NCBI GenBank assembly: GCA_963169055.1
Contig: CAUJFU010000098.1
Location: 1-9,669, forward strand
Direction of reading: 5' to 3'
From: Myxococcota bacterium
GTDB taxonomy: Bacteria; Myxococcota_C; UBA6777
Length of the DNA: 9,669 nt
The translations under genes were made by a program, and so were the position numbers. Of the stretch, positions 1-7,158 are shown in pieces; the first letter of the stretch is position 1; every line of letters starts with the position of its first letter. The notes under the pieces are model-generated. The model did no database searches, was not told the DNA's origin, and saw nothing but the letters and a program-made list of their open reading frames with translations.

Positions 1-36
1 ATTTGGTGCTTTGGGCAGCCAAGGTAAAGGGACAAG

Positions 37-537
37 ATGTCAGTCAACTCCGACTTCAAAGAACTGTTTGTTCTTTTCAACGCTTGCCGCGTTAAATACC
101 TTTTGATCGGCGGTTACGCGGTGATCTACTACGCCGAACCTCGGTACACAAAAGATCTGGACGTTTGGGTGGGGGCGGATCCAGAAAACGCCACGAATGT
201 TTTTTCTGCGCTGTCTCAATTCGGTGCGCCTTTGCGCGACATGACATCGGACGATTTCGCTCACGAGGGCTATTTTTATCAAATGGGCGTTCCTCCTGTT
301 CGTGTCGATATCTTGATGTCGGTGACAGGTTTGTCTTTTGCTCAGGCGTGGGAAAATCGAGCTTGTATGGATTTTGATGGCGTTCCAACTTGGGTTATCG
401 GCAAAAGTGACCTGATCATCGCGAAAAAAGCATCTGGGCGCCCCCAAGACCTTTTGGATGTTGAGGCTCTTTCGCAACCCACGCCTATCGAAGCTCCTTC
501 TTTTGTGATCAAGAAAACGCGAAAAAGAAAAAAGTGA
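37..537 (+). CDS. DUF6036-type nucleotidyltransferase-fold protein
   Basis: A 166-residue protein with the minimal nucleotidyltransferase signature: a GGYAV turn at residues 25-29, then TKDLDVW at 38-44 with the paired acidic residues Asp40 and Asp42, and a third candidate metal ligand Asp91 in VRVDIL. The C-terminal pattern with Lys130/Lys131, Arg135, Asp138 and Asp141 is typical of the DUF6036/AbiEii-like group. These proteins may transfer nucleotides to RNA or protein, and some are toxins of toxin-antitoxin pairs; the substrate here is unknown. An SD-like AAAGGG lies just before the ATG. One upstream frame stops at 25-27, so a preceding gene could end just outside the window, where an antitoxin partner would be expected, but this cannot be verified. 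The protein ends in a basic KKTRKRKK tail, and the stop is followed within 3 nt by a MITE-like element. The family call is good; a toxin role is speculation. Confidence 0.8.
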   Translation: MSVNSDFKELFVLFNACRVKYLLIGGYAVIYYAEPRYTKDLDVWVGADPENATNVFSALSQFGAPLRDMTSDDFAHEGYFYQMGVPPVRVDILMSVTGLSFAQAWENRACMDFDGVPTWVIGKSDLIIAKKASGRPQDLLDVEALSQPTPIEAPSFVIKKTRKRKK

Positions 538-546
538 AAGATCGTA

Positions 547-711
547 GGACTTACGCAGTTGCCAAAAAAAGCCGTGTTCGCGAACGCCCAAGCGACAGGG
601 TCGTTGTCTTGGAAAACCCGCGATCTGTTCGCCAATACGGGGTCAAGGGGCGAGAGTCTATGGTGGGGCGTGGGGTGACACCCCACCAAATCAGCCCCGC
701 TGCGTAAGTTT
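547..711 (+). mobile_element. MITE-like element, copy 1 (best preserved)
   Basis: A non-coding element of 165 bp bounded by TA on both sides (545-546 and 712-713). The perfect terminal inverted repeat ACTTACGCAG/CTGCGTAAGT (549-558/700-709) extends to 540-558 versus 700-718 with three mismatches, all transitions, and ends in GATC on both sides. Inside are the family blocks CGTGTTCG (573-580), a 28-nt block at 623-650 and the hairpin GTGGGGT-gac-ACCCCAC (670-686). There is no transposase or convincing ORF. TA flanks suit IS630/Tc1-mariner-type mobilisation in trans, which is inferred. It lies directly behind the stop codon of the nucleotidyltransferase gene. Confidence 0.8.
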
Positions 712-777
712 TATGATCAGATGCGAAAAATTTTTAATTGACGCGCCATATTCCAATGTTGGAGGCGGTGGGGGGCG

Positions 778-927
778 TTATTGTCCGGGTTGAGAGGCGG
801 GTTGAGAGATGGGTTGGGAGGTCGCACCAGAGACGCCGCTGTCTGACTTGACACCACGGCACGCATGTACCGACAAAAAGACGGCGACCACGAAAGCGAG
901 AAAGATCCAGCCATTGATTTTTTGCAT
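778..927 (-). CDS. small S-Q-P repeat lipoprotein
   Basis: A 49-residue ORF starting with MQKINGWIFLAF. A short basic N-region is followed by a hydrophobic core (about residues 7-20) and then a lipobox-like LSVHAC with the candidate lipidated Cys at 23. His at position -2 is unusual for a lipobox. The mature part is about 27 residues and low in complexity, ending in three S-Q-P units (SQPISQPASQPGQ), a tail style seen in many deltaproteobacterial lipoproteins. The SD AAGGAG lies 10 nt before the ATG. The gene has no obvious enzymatic domain, and its product would be an envelope-anchored peptide of unknown role. Its upstream region runs into copy 2 of the MITE-like element, so that copy may carry its promoter. 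Longer ORFs overlap in other frames, but they lack a comparable start site and look artefactual. Confidence is moderate because the gene is so short. Confidence 0.6.
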   Translation of the reverse strand: MQKINGWIFLAFVVAVFLSVHACRGVKSDSGVSGATSQPISQPASQPGQ

Positions 928-955
928 CCGTCAAAATCTCCTTGGGAGTGAAATA

Positions 956-1120
956 GAGAACTGGTGATGTGGACAAAAACACCGTGTTCGCGCCACTTCA
1001 AGCGGAGCCGTTGTGGGGTTGAAACATATCTGTTCACTCCGCCAACACGGGGTCAAGGGGGCTCGCTCCCTTGTGGGGTTTGGGGCAAAGCCCCAGCCAA
1101 TTGAGCAAGCAAGACGCCCC
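956..1120 (+). mobile_element. MITE-like element, copy 2 (decayed)
   Basis: It aligns with copy 1 through CGTGTTCGCG (983-992), TCAAGCG, ATCTGTTC, and ACGGGGTCAAGGGG (1047-1060). The left end reads TAGAGAACTGGTG where copy 1 has TAGGACTTACGCAG, so the terminal repeat is decayed. The right end is uncertain and merges into a 26-bp tandem duplication. Internal hairpins are CAAGGG/CCCTTG (1054-1059/1068-1073) and TGGGGC-aaa-GCCCCA (1081-1095). The second is the positional equivalent of GTGGGGT/ACCCCAC in the other copies, with the loop-closing T:A replaced by C:G. Confidence 0.65.
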
Positions 1121-1141
1121 AGCCAACGGAGCCACCAAGAC
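1090..1141. repeat. 26-bp tandem repeat, two units
   Basis: Two adjacent 26-bp units (1090-1115 and 1116-1141) both begin GCCCCAGCCAA and end CAAGAC, and are identical at 22 of 26 positions. The first unit contains the right arm of the copy-2 hairpin, so this looks like a local duplication at the right end of the element. It lies immediately after the stop of the phosphopantetheinyl transferase gene, which runs on the opposite strand. Confidence 0.75.
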
Positions 1142-1146
1142 GCTCT

Positions 1147-2109
1147 TTACGGGGAGGGCGTTACAGGTGTTTTGGCTGGGGTGGTGTGGACGGATGGTTG
1201 GGCATGAATGGCCTCGCGTCCATGCAACAAGCGGACTTGTAAGCCCTTTGCGGCGGAGTGCGCGACAAGGCGATAGCCGAGATCTCGTAGGGGGGGCAGG
1301 GTGCTTTCAGCGTCTGGAGGGTGTGCGAAAATGCTCGTGGGTTCGGTATCTGGGGCGTTGGGGGCGTTGGCAGGGATCCGCTCGGGAGGGATCGGAGCGG
1401 TGCTTCCCCACGAGACCGCAAGGGCGAGGCTGTGGCCTGTGTGGAGTTGCCCCAACGAAAAAGCCCAACGGTGGGGATGATCAGACACTTTTCGATCAAA
1501 AGACATCGATAACGTAGGCTGCATCGAGACGTGCAACCATTGGGGTTCGATCGCAAAGCCCATCCCACGGGCTTTCATGTAGGCTTCTTTGAGCGTCCAA
1601 AAGGCCGAGAAAAGCTGCTCTTGTTGGGTTCGTTGGGAGAGAGCAAGGAGGGCCGTATATTCTTCGGGAACAAAAAACCGCTTGGCGATTCCAAGGATAT
1701 CTCGTCGAGGATCGATGCCTTCGACATCAACGCCGAGATCGCCTTGGCTGGTGATGGCACATACCACAAGATCCCGTGAGTGCGAGACATTGAAGATCCA
1801 TGTGGGTTGGAGGCGGGGGCCACTGATCCAAGGCCGACCGTGTGTGTCTGTGGTAAAGCGCCATTCTTTGGGCTGGATATCTGTATAAGCCGACAAGGCC
1901 GACCGTACCAAACCGCGTGTCGCCAAGTACATCCGCTGATCTTCGGGGCGCAGGAAACGCTGTTGTTGGATGCGCTCTTCTGGAGTCATCCAAGCCCAAC
2001 ACCGCGCACGTTCGGCTTCGTTGAGGTCGGAAGCATACAGCCACCAGAGATCGACTTCTCCGATGCTTGGGATATCTCGTTTCATTTCAATCTCCGTGGT
2101 TGTCCGCAT
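1147..2109 (-). CDS. 4'-phosphopantetheinyl transferase, Sfp type
   Basis: Transfers the phosphopantetheine arm of CoA to a conserved serine on acyl or peptidyl carrier proteins in the cytoplasm. Residues 19-235 carry the family motifs in order: GRPW (91-94), FNVSHS (106-111), GVDVE (126-130) with Mg ligands Asp128 and Glu130, and FWTLKEAYMKARG (170-182) with the catalytic Glu175. Length and motifs suit the Sfp class that activates PKS/NRPS carrier proteins, rather than the short AcpS class. No carrier protein or synthase gene is in the window, so the partner lies elsewhere. The last roughly 85 residues are a Pro/Ala-rich extension beyond the usual domain end. Two starts are plausible: the ATG at 2109 (GAGGT 5 nt upstream) and Met9 at 2085 (GGAG 6 nt upstream). 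It is divergent from the HTH/zinc-ribbon gene. The family assignment is firm; the start is not. Confidence 0.9.
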   Translation of the reverse strand: MRTTTEIEMKRDIPSIGEVDLWWLYASDLNEAERARCWAWMTPEERIQQQRFLRPEDQRMYLATRGLVRSALSAYTDIQPKEWRFTTDTHGRPWISGPRLQPTWIFNVSHSRDLVVCAITSQGDLGVDVEGIDPRRDILGIAKRFFVPEEYTALLALSQRTQQEQLFSAFWTLKEAYMKARGMGFAIEPQWLHVSMQPTLSMSFDRKVSDHPHRWAFSLGQLHTGHSLALAVSWGSTAPIPPERIPANAPNAPDTEPTSIFAHPPDAESTLPPLRDLGYRLVAHSAAKGLQVRLLHGREAIHAQPSVHTTPAKTPVTPSP

Positions 2110-2253
2110 GGAAGACCTCGTCAGCGCGTCTTCTCTCGGTGGATGCGTTCGCTGGTGATCTTTGACGAGAGAGCGGAAAATAGGTTGGTGAACTCTTCGA
2201 TGTTTGTAAACGTCTGAGCGACGCGATCACGCCTTTTCCCTACGGAGAAACCT

Positions 2254-2604
2254 TTGCACAAGCCCCTCGAACCCAAAGCCCCACCGAAACGAGAGCAAAC
2301 ACCTCGGCAGATCTTGATCGATCTGCTCGGTGCGCAATCTTATGATGTGCGCCAACTTTCCAAAGAAGCCCATCTTTCCGAGCGCGATGTAATCTATCAT
2401 CTCGAAGAACTGCAACGTAGCCTCAAAAAAAGCCCGATGCGCTTGTTGATCGAACCCGCCCGTTGCCTAAGCTGCGGATATGTTTTTGAAACACGAGAAC
2501 GCTTTCAAAAACCCGGGCGTTGCCCCTCTTGCAAAGGGCAGCGTCTCTCCCAGCCGCAGTTTTCTCTCCACACCCACGAAACCGGTGAAAACTCCTCCTC
2601 CTAA
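2254..2604 (+). CDS. HTH/zinc-ribbon predicted transcriptional regulator
   Basis: A 116-residue protein with two parts. Residues about 17-58 form a winged-helix-like region (RQILIDLLG, then the likely recognition stretch LSERDVIYHLEEL). Residues 71-93 form a zinc ribbon with CLSC (Cys71, Cys74) and CPSC (Cys90, Cys93). This architecture matches the group described as an HTH domain fused to a Zn-ribbon (COG3357-like), known from archaea and some deltaproteobacteria, whose targets are mostly unknown. The start is TTG: GGAG at 2244-2247 sits 6 nt before it, and no better ATG precedes the HTH. The tail (QFSLHTHETGENSSS) is polar and probably disordered. The upstream region is shared with the divergent phosphopantetheinyl transferase gene, but I see no clear sigma-70 boxes there. 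The DNA-binding role is inferred from the fold. Confidence 0.8.
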   Translation: MHKPLEPKAPPKREQTPRQILIDLLGAQSYDVRQLSKEAHLSERDVIYHLEELQRSLKKSPMRLLIEPARCLSCGYVFETRERFQKPGRCPSCKGQRLSQPQFSLHTHETGENSSS

Positions 2605-2744
2605 CCACAAAACCGCCTCGAACCGCTTATTATACCCATAAAGCCGATCATCGCAGCCCAAGGAGCGTAACGTTGATCGGCGATCGATCGACTCCGCCAC
2701 GGTTTCTTGAACGATGGTTGACCACGTTGGTGGAGGAGTTTGAG

Positions 2745-3233
2745 ATGTTGCATCTTGTTTTTTGGGCAGGCCCGAAAGGTCTCTTATGCGGTGGTTGGTG
2801 TGTGGTGCGGTCTTTGGGGCGGAAAGGTTGGGTGTGGGTGGCGATGCTTTTGTGCGTTGGGGCGGGTGCGTGTGCGCCGACAGGGCCGACAGATGCGGTG
2901 CAGTGGGCAAGCAAAAACCGCGATCAGCGTTTGACGTGGATGGGAACCGAAGTCTTCCCTACGATGGCGAAGCTGTTTCAAGAGTTCGATCCTGACCGAT
3001 ATAAGGGGAAGTTTCGATGCGAGACTTGCCACGGTGAAAATTACAGCCGTGTCGATTACAAGATGCCGCATACGCTTTTCCCGATGGATCCGAAGAATCC
3101 GATCTCGGAAAAGGACAGCAACCCCGAACTTGCCAAGTATGCGAAGTTTATGAAAGAGAAAGTCTTGCCCGAGATGAAGCGTTTGATGGGGAAGGACAAC
3201 ATTACGTGCAATTATTGCCATGTGACCAAGTGA
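2745..3233 (+). CDS. c-type cytochrome lipoprotein with two CxxCH motifs
   Basis: A 162-residue exported protein. Residues 27-42 are hydrophobic after a basic RSLGRK segment and lead to VGAGAC, with Cys43 as the probable lipidation site. The mature part carries two heme c attachment motifs, CETCH (92-96) and CNYCH (155-159), the second four residues from the C-terminus. Met-containing stretches between them (KMPHTLFPM) could supply an axial ligand. It is therefore probably a membrane-tethered periplasmic electron carrier; partner and redox role are unknown. I chose the ATG at 2745 because GGAGGAG ends 6 nt upstream. The ORF is open to 2673, and GTG codons near 2802 would give a more normal signal peptide but lack a good SD. 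It lies 140 nt after the regulator gene in the same direction, so they may or may not be co-transcribed. It is convergent with the deoC operon. Confidence 0.78.
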   Translation: MLHLVFWAGPKGLLCGGWCVVRSLGRKGWVWVAMLLCVGAGACAPTGPTDAVQWASKNRDQRLTWMGTEVFPTMAKLFQEFDPDRYKGKFRCETCHGENYSRVDYKMPHTLFPMDPKNPISEKDSNPELAKYAKFMKEKVLPEMKRLMGKDNITCNYCHVTK

Positions 3234-3239
3234 CAGAAG

Positions 3240-3411
3240 CGACTTGCTGGCAAAGACAAGGGCGTGTTCGCGCCGATTCAAGCGACAGAGCTGTTGGGGT
3301 GAAACCCCTCTGATCTGTTCGCCGATACGGGGTCAAGGGGGCTCGGACCCCTTGCGGGGCGTGGGGTGGAACCCCACAAAATAAACCCAATACGCTGCTT
3401 TTAAAGTGATC
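3240..3411 (+). mobile_element. MITE-like element, copy 3
   Basis: It shares CGTGTTCGCG, TTCAAGCGACAG and the 28-nt core (3313-3340, one difference from copy 1 at 623-650), and ends with a matching GATC (3408-3411). Terminal repeats are decayed (GACTTGCTGGC on the left, CGCTGCTTTTAAAG on the right). It holds three hairpins: GGGGT/ACCCC (3296-3308), CAAGGGG/CCCCTTG (3334-3354) and GTGGGGT-gga-ACCCCAC (3361-3377). It fills the gap between convergent genes, and its right end overlaps the last codons and stop of the propeller gene (3401-3403). It could act as a bidirectional terminator, but there is no downstream T-run. Confidence 0.75.
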
Positions 3412-4558
3412 TGTCTGATGGGGGAGGTGAAGGCTTGCGAGGGAGGGCGGCGATCCCGTGGGCGTGGTGGTAGATCTGGCCGAAGTAGAGGCGATTGTTG
3501 TGTTCGATGATGCTGGTGACGTTGGAGAGGGTGCGGCCTGTGGGATCTTGAAGGGTTTCGGTGATCTTTCCGTTGGCATCGAGGTGTAGGGCGTAACCGT
3601 GGCGCTGTGCAGCGGGGCGCATCCATGAAGGGAGCGCAAAGACGAGGCGTTTGAGTCGTGGGTGAGGATGAAGCCATTGATCGAGGAGAGAGACCCGTGT
3701 GGAAGCGAGGGCGACCCACAAGCCACCGTTGGGGCTGCGGCTGATGTTGTCGGGAAAGCCGGGGAGATTCTCTGCGAAGATGTCTACTTTTCCAGCTTTG
3801 GGGCCGCGTCGCCAATAGCGCAAGATGCGGTAGCGTGCGGTTTCAGCGATCCAGATCGAGGCTCGATCAGGAGCCAAGGCTACGCCATTTGCAAAGAACA
3901 GCCCGTCCAAGAGCACCTTGATCTGACCCGTGCGCAGATCATAGCGGAAGAGACGGCCACTTCCGACACCTGAGGCGATATCCAAGCGATGTTCCTCAAA
4001 GATGCCGACCAGACGGCTTGCATCGGTGAAGAAAAGGGCTTGGGCTTGGGGATCGAGATCGATCTCGTTGAGGAAGCGAAAGGGCTTGCCTTGGTAGCCC
4101 GTGAGGAGGGTTTTGATCTGCCCATTTGGAGAGATCGCCAGCAACCCTTTGATCGCATCGGCAAGGTAGAGCGTGCCCTCTTGTGAAAAGACCATCCCAA
4201 GGGGGCGTCCGCCTGTTTTGGCGAACAAGGTTGGCTTTGCGACCACAGCGTCTTTTGTAGAGGCCGATGCAAGGGCGGAATCGAATCGCCAGATCGTTCC
4301 ATCGATGCAGCCCGTGTAGAGGCGTCCTTGGGGATCGAAGGCGATATCTTCAGCTTCTTTCACGATATCTTTTCCGAACCACCGAACTTTTTGAAGGCGA
4401 GTGTTCGGAGCCAAAACACCCTGTGCAAGGGGCGCTTGGGGTGGTTCCCATGCCAACATCTGTGGCGCGCTCTGGTAAAGGGCGGCGGTGTAGATCACAA
4501 ACGCCAGTCCAGCAAACAAGGGCACACCAAATAGAAACTTGCGAGACGATCGAGACAT
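3401..4558 (-). CDS. membrane-anchored APMAP/strictosidine-synthase-like propeller protein
   Basis: A 385-residue protein. One N-terminal membrane segment (about residues 8-27, after the basic MSRSSRK) would anchor it, with the rest on the periplasmic side. The remainder fits the six-bladed beta-propeller family of SMP-30, gluconolactonase, strictosidine synthase and APMAP, and is closest by eye to APMAP-like proteins: EAEDIAFDPQGRLYTG, GRPLGMVF, LYLADAIKGLL, SGRLFRYD, LLDGLFFANGVAL and LPGFPDNIS. Family members include lactonases and esterases; the substrate here is unknown. It is the last gene of the deoC operon, and its ATG begins 2 nt after the stop of the preceding gene, so translation is probably coupled. 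An upstream in-frame ATG at 4594 would overlap that gene and has no better SD. The stop codon lies inside the right end of a MITE-like element. Confidence 0.82.
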   Translation of the reverse strand: MSRSSRKFLFGVPLFAGLAFVIYTAALYQSAPQMLAWEPPQAPLAQGVLAPNTRLQKVRWFGKDIVKEAEDIAFDPQGRLYTGCIDGTIWRFDSALASASTKDAVVAKPTLFAKTGGRPLGMVFSQEGTLYLADAIKGLLAISPNGQIKTLLTGYQGKPFRFLNEIDLDPQAQALFFTDASRLVGIFEEHRLDIASGVGSGRLFRYDLRTGQIKVLLDGLFFANGVALAPDRASIWIAETARYRILRYWRRGPKAGKVDIFAENLPGFPDNISRSPNGGLWVALASTRVSLLDQWLHPHPRLKRLVFALPSWMRPAAQRHGYALHLDANGKITETLQDPTGRTLSNVTSIIEHNNRLYFGQIYHHAHGIAALPRKPSPPPSDRSL

Positions 4559-4560
4559 GA

Positions 4561-5646
4561 TCAGACCCCGATGGGATGCCAAGCGGTTTTCCACTCGACG
4601 AAGGGGAGGATGGAGTAGAGGCTTTGTTGGCGTTCAGAACACCAAGCATCGAGGGTTTGGGGCTGTTCAAAGAAGTGAACGCGCTTGACACTTTCGCATG
4701 CGGCGATCTGGATGGCGCGGTCTTGGGCTTCGTTGCCACCGCAGCTTGCGATGGCGTTGATGTCCATGTGGCCCGCTGCATGGGGAAGAAGTTCGTCGCG
4801 TAGCCCTGTGAGGATATTGACGACACCGCCCGGGAAGTCGGAGGTAGCTAAGATCTCGGAAAGCTCGATGGCAAGGGTGGGGGCGTTATTTTCGACGAGC
4901 ACCACACAAGTATTGCCGGACAAGATCACAGGGGCGATCAAGGAGACAAGACCAAGCAGCGGTGCGTTGGTGGGGGCAAAGATCGCGACAACGCCTGTTG
5001 GTTCGGGGAGAGTGAAGTTAAAGAACGAAGAAGCGACGGGGTTGACGGAGCTGAGGACTTGGATGTATTTGTCGGTCCAACCTGCGTACCAAAACATCCG
5101 ATCTGCGGCGGCATCGACTTCTTGGGCGGCCTCGGCTGCGGAGAGGTTTGCGTGTTCTTGAAGTCGAGCGATCAGGCTTTCTCGGCGGGCATCGATCATC
5201 TCGGCGGCACGAAACAGGATCTGCCCACGATTGAAGGCGCTTCGGGTTGCCCAAGGGGTCTGTGCGCTGCGTGCAGCCGAGACGGCATCACGCAGATCTT
5301 TTCGGGAGGCGCGCACATAGTGTGTCACGAGATCTCCTTCTGCGTTGTGGAGGCCCAAGACACGGCCTTGTTCGGAGCGAATAAACTTTCCGCCAACCCA
5401 CATCTTGTAGGTTTTGTGGACCATTAAGCGCCCGCTGTCTGTGCGTCCTCCGCCGACAAGTCGGTGATCGTTGGGCGCAGAAGAGGTGAAACGAGCGGTG
5501 GGAGGCGGATTTGCGCTCTTGGCTTGAGTTTTGGGGGAAACGGAGCTTTCGGAACCGTTGGTCTGTTCGACGTTTGGGGCGGTGGCCGTTTCGGGGGATT
5601 TTTTCTGTGTGGTGTCCGTGGATTTTTTCTTTTGGGTTTGAGTCAT
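4561..5646 (-). CDS. non-catalytic ALDH-like protein (ALDH16 second-domain type)
   Basis: A 361-residue aldehyde-dehydrogenase-like protein missing the catalytic machinery. Residues about 1-75 are polar and rich in K, T, S, P and Q, probably disordered. ALDH-like sequence then runs from KMWVGGKF through FAPTNAPLLG (where active enzymes have PWNFP), GNTCVVLVENNAPT and FPGGVVNILTG to INAIASCGG (where active enzymes have FTGS). There is no ELGG glutamate motif or GQxC cysteine motif, and the protein stops around the length of the pseudo-domain of ALDH16 proteins (ending EWKTAWHPIGV). In ALDH16 family members, an active ALDH domain is fused to a second, usually inactive, ALDH-like domain; here the second domain is a separate gene. 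The ATG shares its A with the TGA of the upstream ALDH, and GGAGGT lies 6 nt before it, which fixes the start. The open frame extends upstream to 6003, but that part is antisense-like noise inside the ALDH gene. A structural or oligomerisation role is inferred. Confidence 0.8.
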   Translation of the reverse strand: MTQTQKKKSTDTTQKKSPETATAPNVEQTNGSESSVSPKTQAKSANPPPTARFTSSAPNDHRLVGGGRTDSGRLMVHKTYKMWVGGKFIRSEQGRVLGLHNAEGDLVTHYVRASRKDLRDAVSAARSAQTPWATRSAFNRGQILFRAAEMIDARRESLIARLQEHANLSAAEAAQEVDAAADRMFWYAGWTDKYIQVLSSVNPVASSFFNFTLPEPTGVVAIFAPTNAPLLGLVSLIAPVILSGNTCVVLVENNAPTLAIELSEILATSDFPGGVVNILTGLRDELLPHAAGHMDINAIASCGGNEAQDRAIQIAACESVKRVHFFEQPQTLDAWCSERQQSLYSILPFVEWKTAWHPIGV

Positions 5647-7136
5647 CAGCGCACCTCCAAGTAGGGCTTGAGGCCGTGTAATCCGCCCTCTCGACCAAAG
5701 CCGCTTTCTTTGTAGCCACCAAAAGGGCTGGCGGGATCGAATTGATTGTAGGTATTGCCCCACACGACGCCTGCGCGGATCGCGCCTGCTACAGAAAACA
5801 GTTTGCTGCCTTTGTCGCTCCAGATCCCTGCGCTGAGGCCGTAGGGGCTGTTGTTGGCTTTTTTCAACGCTTCGTCGGGCGTGCGGAAGGTGAGGACCGA
5901 AAGGACGGGTCCGAAGATCTCTTCTTGGGCGATGCGATGGGACTGTGAGACTTCGGTAAAGACGGTGGGGCGGAAGAAAAAGCCGCGAGAAGGGAGGTGA
6001 CAAGCGCTTTGGTGGATGTGAGCGCCTTCGTCGATGCCGCTTTGGACAAGTTCGTGGATCTTGTCGAGTTGTGCGCGGGAATTGATGGCACCCACATCGG
6101 TGTTTTTGTCGAGCGGGTCGCCGACGCGGAGGCTTTCCATGCGGATGCGCAGTTTTTGGATGACTTCTTTGGCGACACTTTCTTGGACCAAGAGGCGAGA
6201 GCCTGCGCAGCAGACGTGGCCTTGGTTAAAGAAGATGCCTTGGATGATGCCTTCAACGGCTTGATCGATGGGGGCGTCTTCAAAGATGATGTTGGCGCCC
6301 TTGCCACCGAGTTCGAGGGTGAGGCGTTTTCGGGTTCCAGCGATGGCGCGTTGGATGATCTTTCCGACTTCGGTGGAGCCTGTGAAGGCGACCTTGTCGA
6401 CATCGGGATGTTTGACGATGGCGGCTCCTGTTCGTCCTGCGCCGTTGACGATATTGACGACGCCTGCGGGGAGATCAGCTTCTTGGCAGAGTTCGGCCAG
6501 TTTCATGGCGGTGAGGGGCGTAGTTTCGGCAGGCTTGAGGACGACGGTGTTTCCCGCAGCAAGGGCAGGAGCGAGCTTCCATGCGGCCATCAGCAGCGGG
6601 AAGTTCCACGGGATGACTTGTCCAGCAACGCCGATTGAAGAGACGGTTGCGCCGGGGAATGCGTAGTGCAGCTTGTCTGCCCACCCTGCGTAATAGAGAA
6701 AGTGTGCGGCAACAAGGGGGATATCAACATCACGCGATTCTTTGATCGGCTTTCCTCCATCCATGGATTCCAAGATCGCCAGCTCACGGGCATTTTCTTG
6801 GATCAGGCGGCCCAAACGGTAGATGTACTTTGCGCGTTCTGCGGGTTTCATCTTGCCCCATACACCGACGTAGGCGGCGCGGGCAGCTTGGACGGCTCGA
6901 TCGACTTCGGCCTCATCAGCGGATGCAAACTCGGCGATGACTTCTTCGGTGGCGGGGTTGATCGAGGAGAAGTGGTCTTTTCCTTCGACAAAGCGACCGT
7001 TGATGAAGTGGCCGTAGCGTTGGGCATAACGCACATGGTCGGTGCTTTCGGGAGAGGGGGCGTATCCCCAGAGGTCTCCAAACAACAGACTCGCCATGTC
7101 GCGGGAGTGGGCTTGTTCGTTGGTTTTGGTGGTCAT
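5646..7136 (-). CDS. NAD(P)+-dependent aldehyde dehydrogenase
   Basis: A 496-residue complete ALDH that oxidises an aldehyde to the carboxylic acid with NAD(P)+ in the cytoplasm. Visible motifs in order are IPWNFPL (175-181), KPAE (201-204) for cofactor binding, FTGSTEVG (251-258), LELGGK with the general base Glu275, FNQGHVCCAGSR with the likely nucleophile Cys309, EEIFGPV, and PFGGYKESGFGRE near the C-terminus. His307 replaces the usual Gln in the GQxC motif. Length is normal for the family. GGAG sits 8 nt before the ATG. It lies 22 nt after deoC and overlaps the next gene by one base (TGATG). Because DeoC releases acetaldehyde, this enzyme probably removes it; acetate is then the expected product, but broader substrates are possible. 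With the following gene it resembles a split ALDH16. Confidence 0.92.
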   Translation of the reverse strand: MTTKTNEQAHSRDMASLLFGDLWGYAPSPESTDHVRYAQRYGHFINGRFVEGKDHFSSINPATEEVIAEFASADEAEVDRAVQAARAAYVGVWGKMKPAERAKYIYRLGRLIQENARELAILESMDGGKPIKESRDVDIPLVAAHFLYYAGWADKLHYAFPGATVSSIGVAGQVIPWNFPLLMAAWKLAPALAAGNTVVLKPAETTPLTAMKLAELCQEADLPAGVVNIVNGAGRTGAAIVKHPDVDKVAFTGSTEVGKIIQRAIAGTRKRLTLELGGKGANIIFEDAPIDQAVEGIIQGIFFNQGHVCCAGSRLLVQESVAKEVIQKLRIRMESLRVGDPLDKNTDVGAINSRAQLDKIHELVQSGIDEGAHIHQSACHLPSRGFFFRPTVFTEVSQSHRIAQEEIFGPVLSVLTFRTPDEALKKANNSPYGLSAGIWSDKGSKLFSVAGAIRAGVVWGNTYNQFDPASPFGGYKESGFGREGGLHGLKPYLEVR

Positions 7137-7158
7137 CGTTGGTTCTCCGCAGCCGTGT

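Noticed and set aside
1-36. 3' end of an upstream gene (antitoxin partner)
   Set aside because: All three frames are possible within 36 bases, and nothing identifies a protein. One frame stops at 25-27, but that alone is weak.
717-1037. 106-residue minus-strand ORF overlapping the small lipoprotein
   Set aside because: It has no recognisable domain, its start lies inside MITE-like copy 2, and the shorter overlapping frame has the SD, signal segment and lipobox.
2673-2744. Longer N-terminus for the cytochrome (start at 2673)
   Set aside because: The ATG at 2745 has GGAGGAG 6 nt upstream, and the extra 24 residues would precede the signal segment without adding sense.
5647-6003. N-terminal extension of the ALDH-like gene by 119 codons
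   Set aside because: It is composed of Arg/Pro-rich shadow sequence inside the ALDH gene. The internal ATG at 5646 has GGAGGT at 6 nt and a TGATG overlap.
5997-6638. 213-residue plus-strand ORF rich in Asp, Gly and Ala
   Set aside because: It is antisense to the well-supported ALDH and has the composition of a reverse-complement shadow; no domain is visible.
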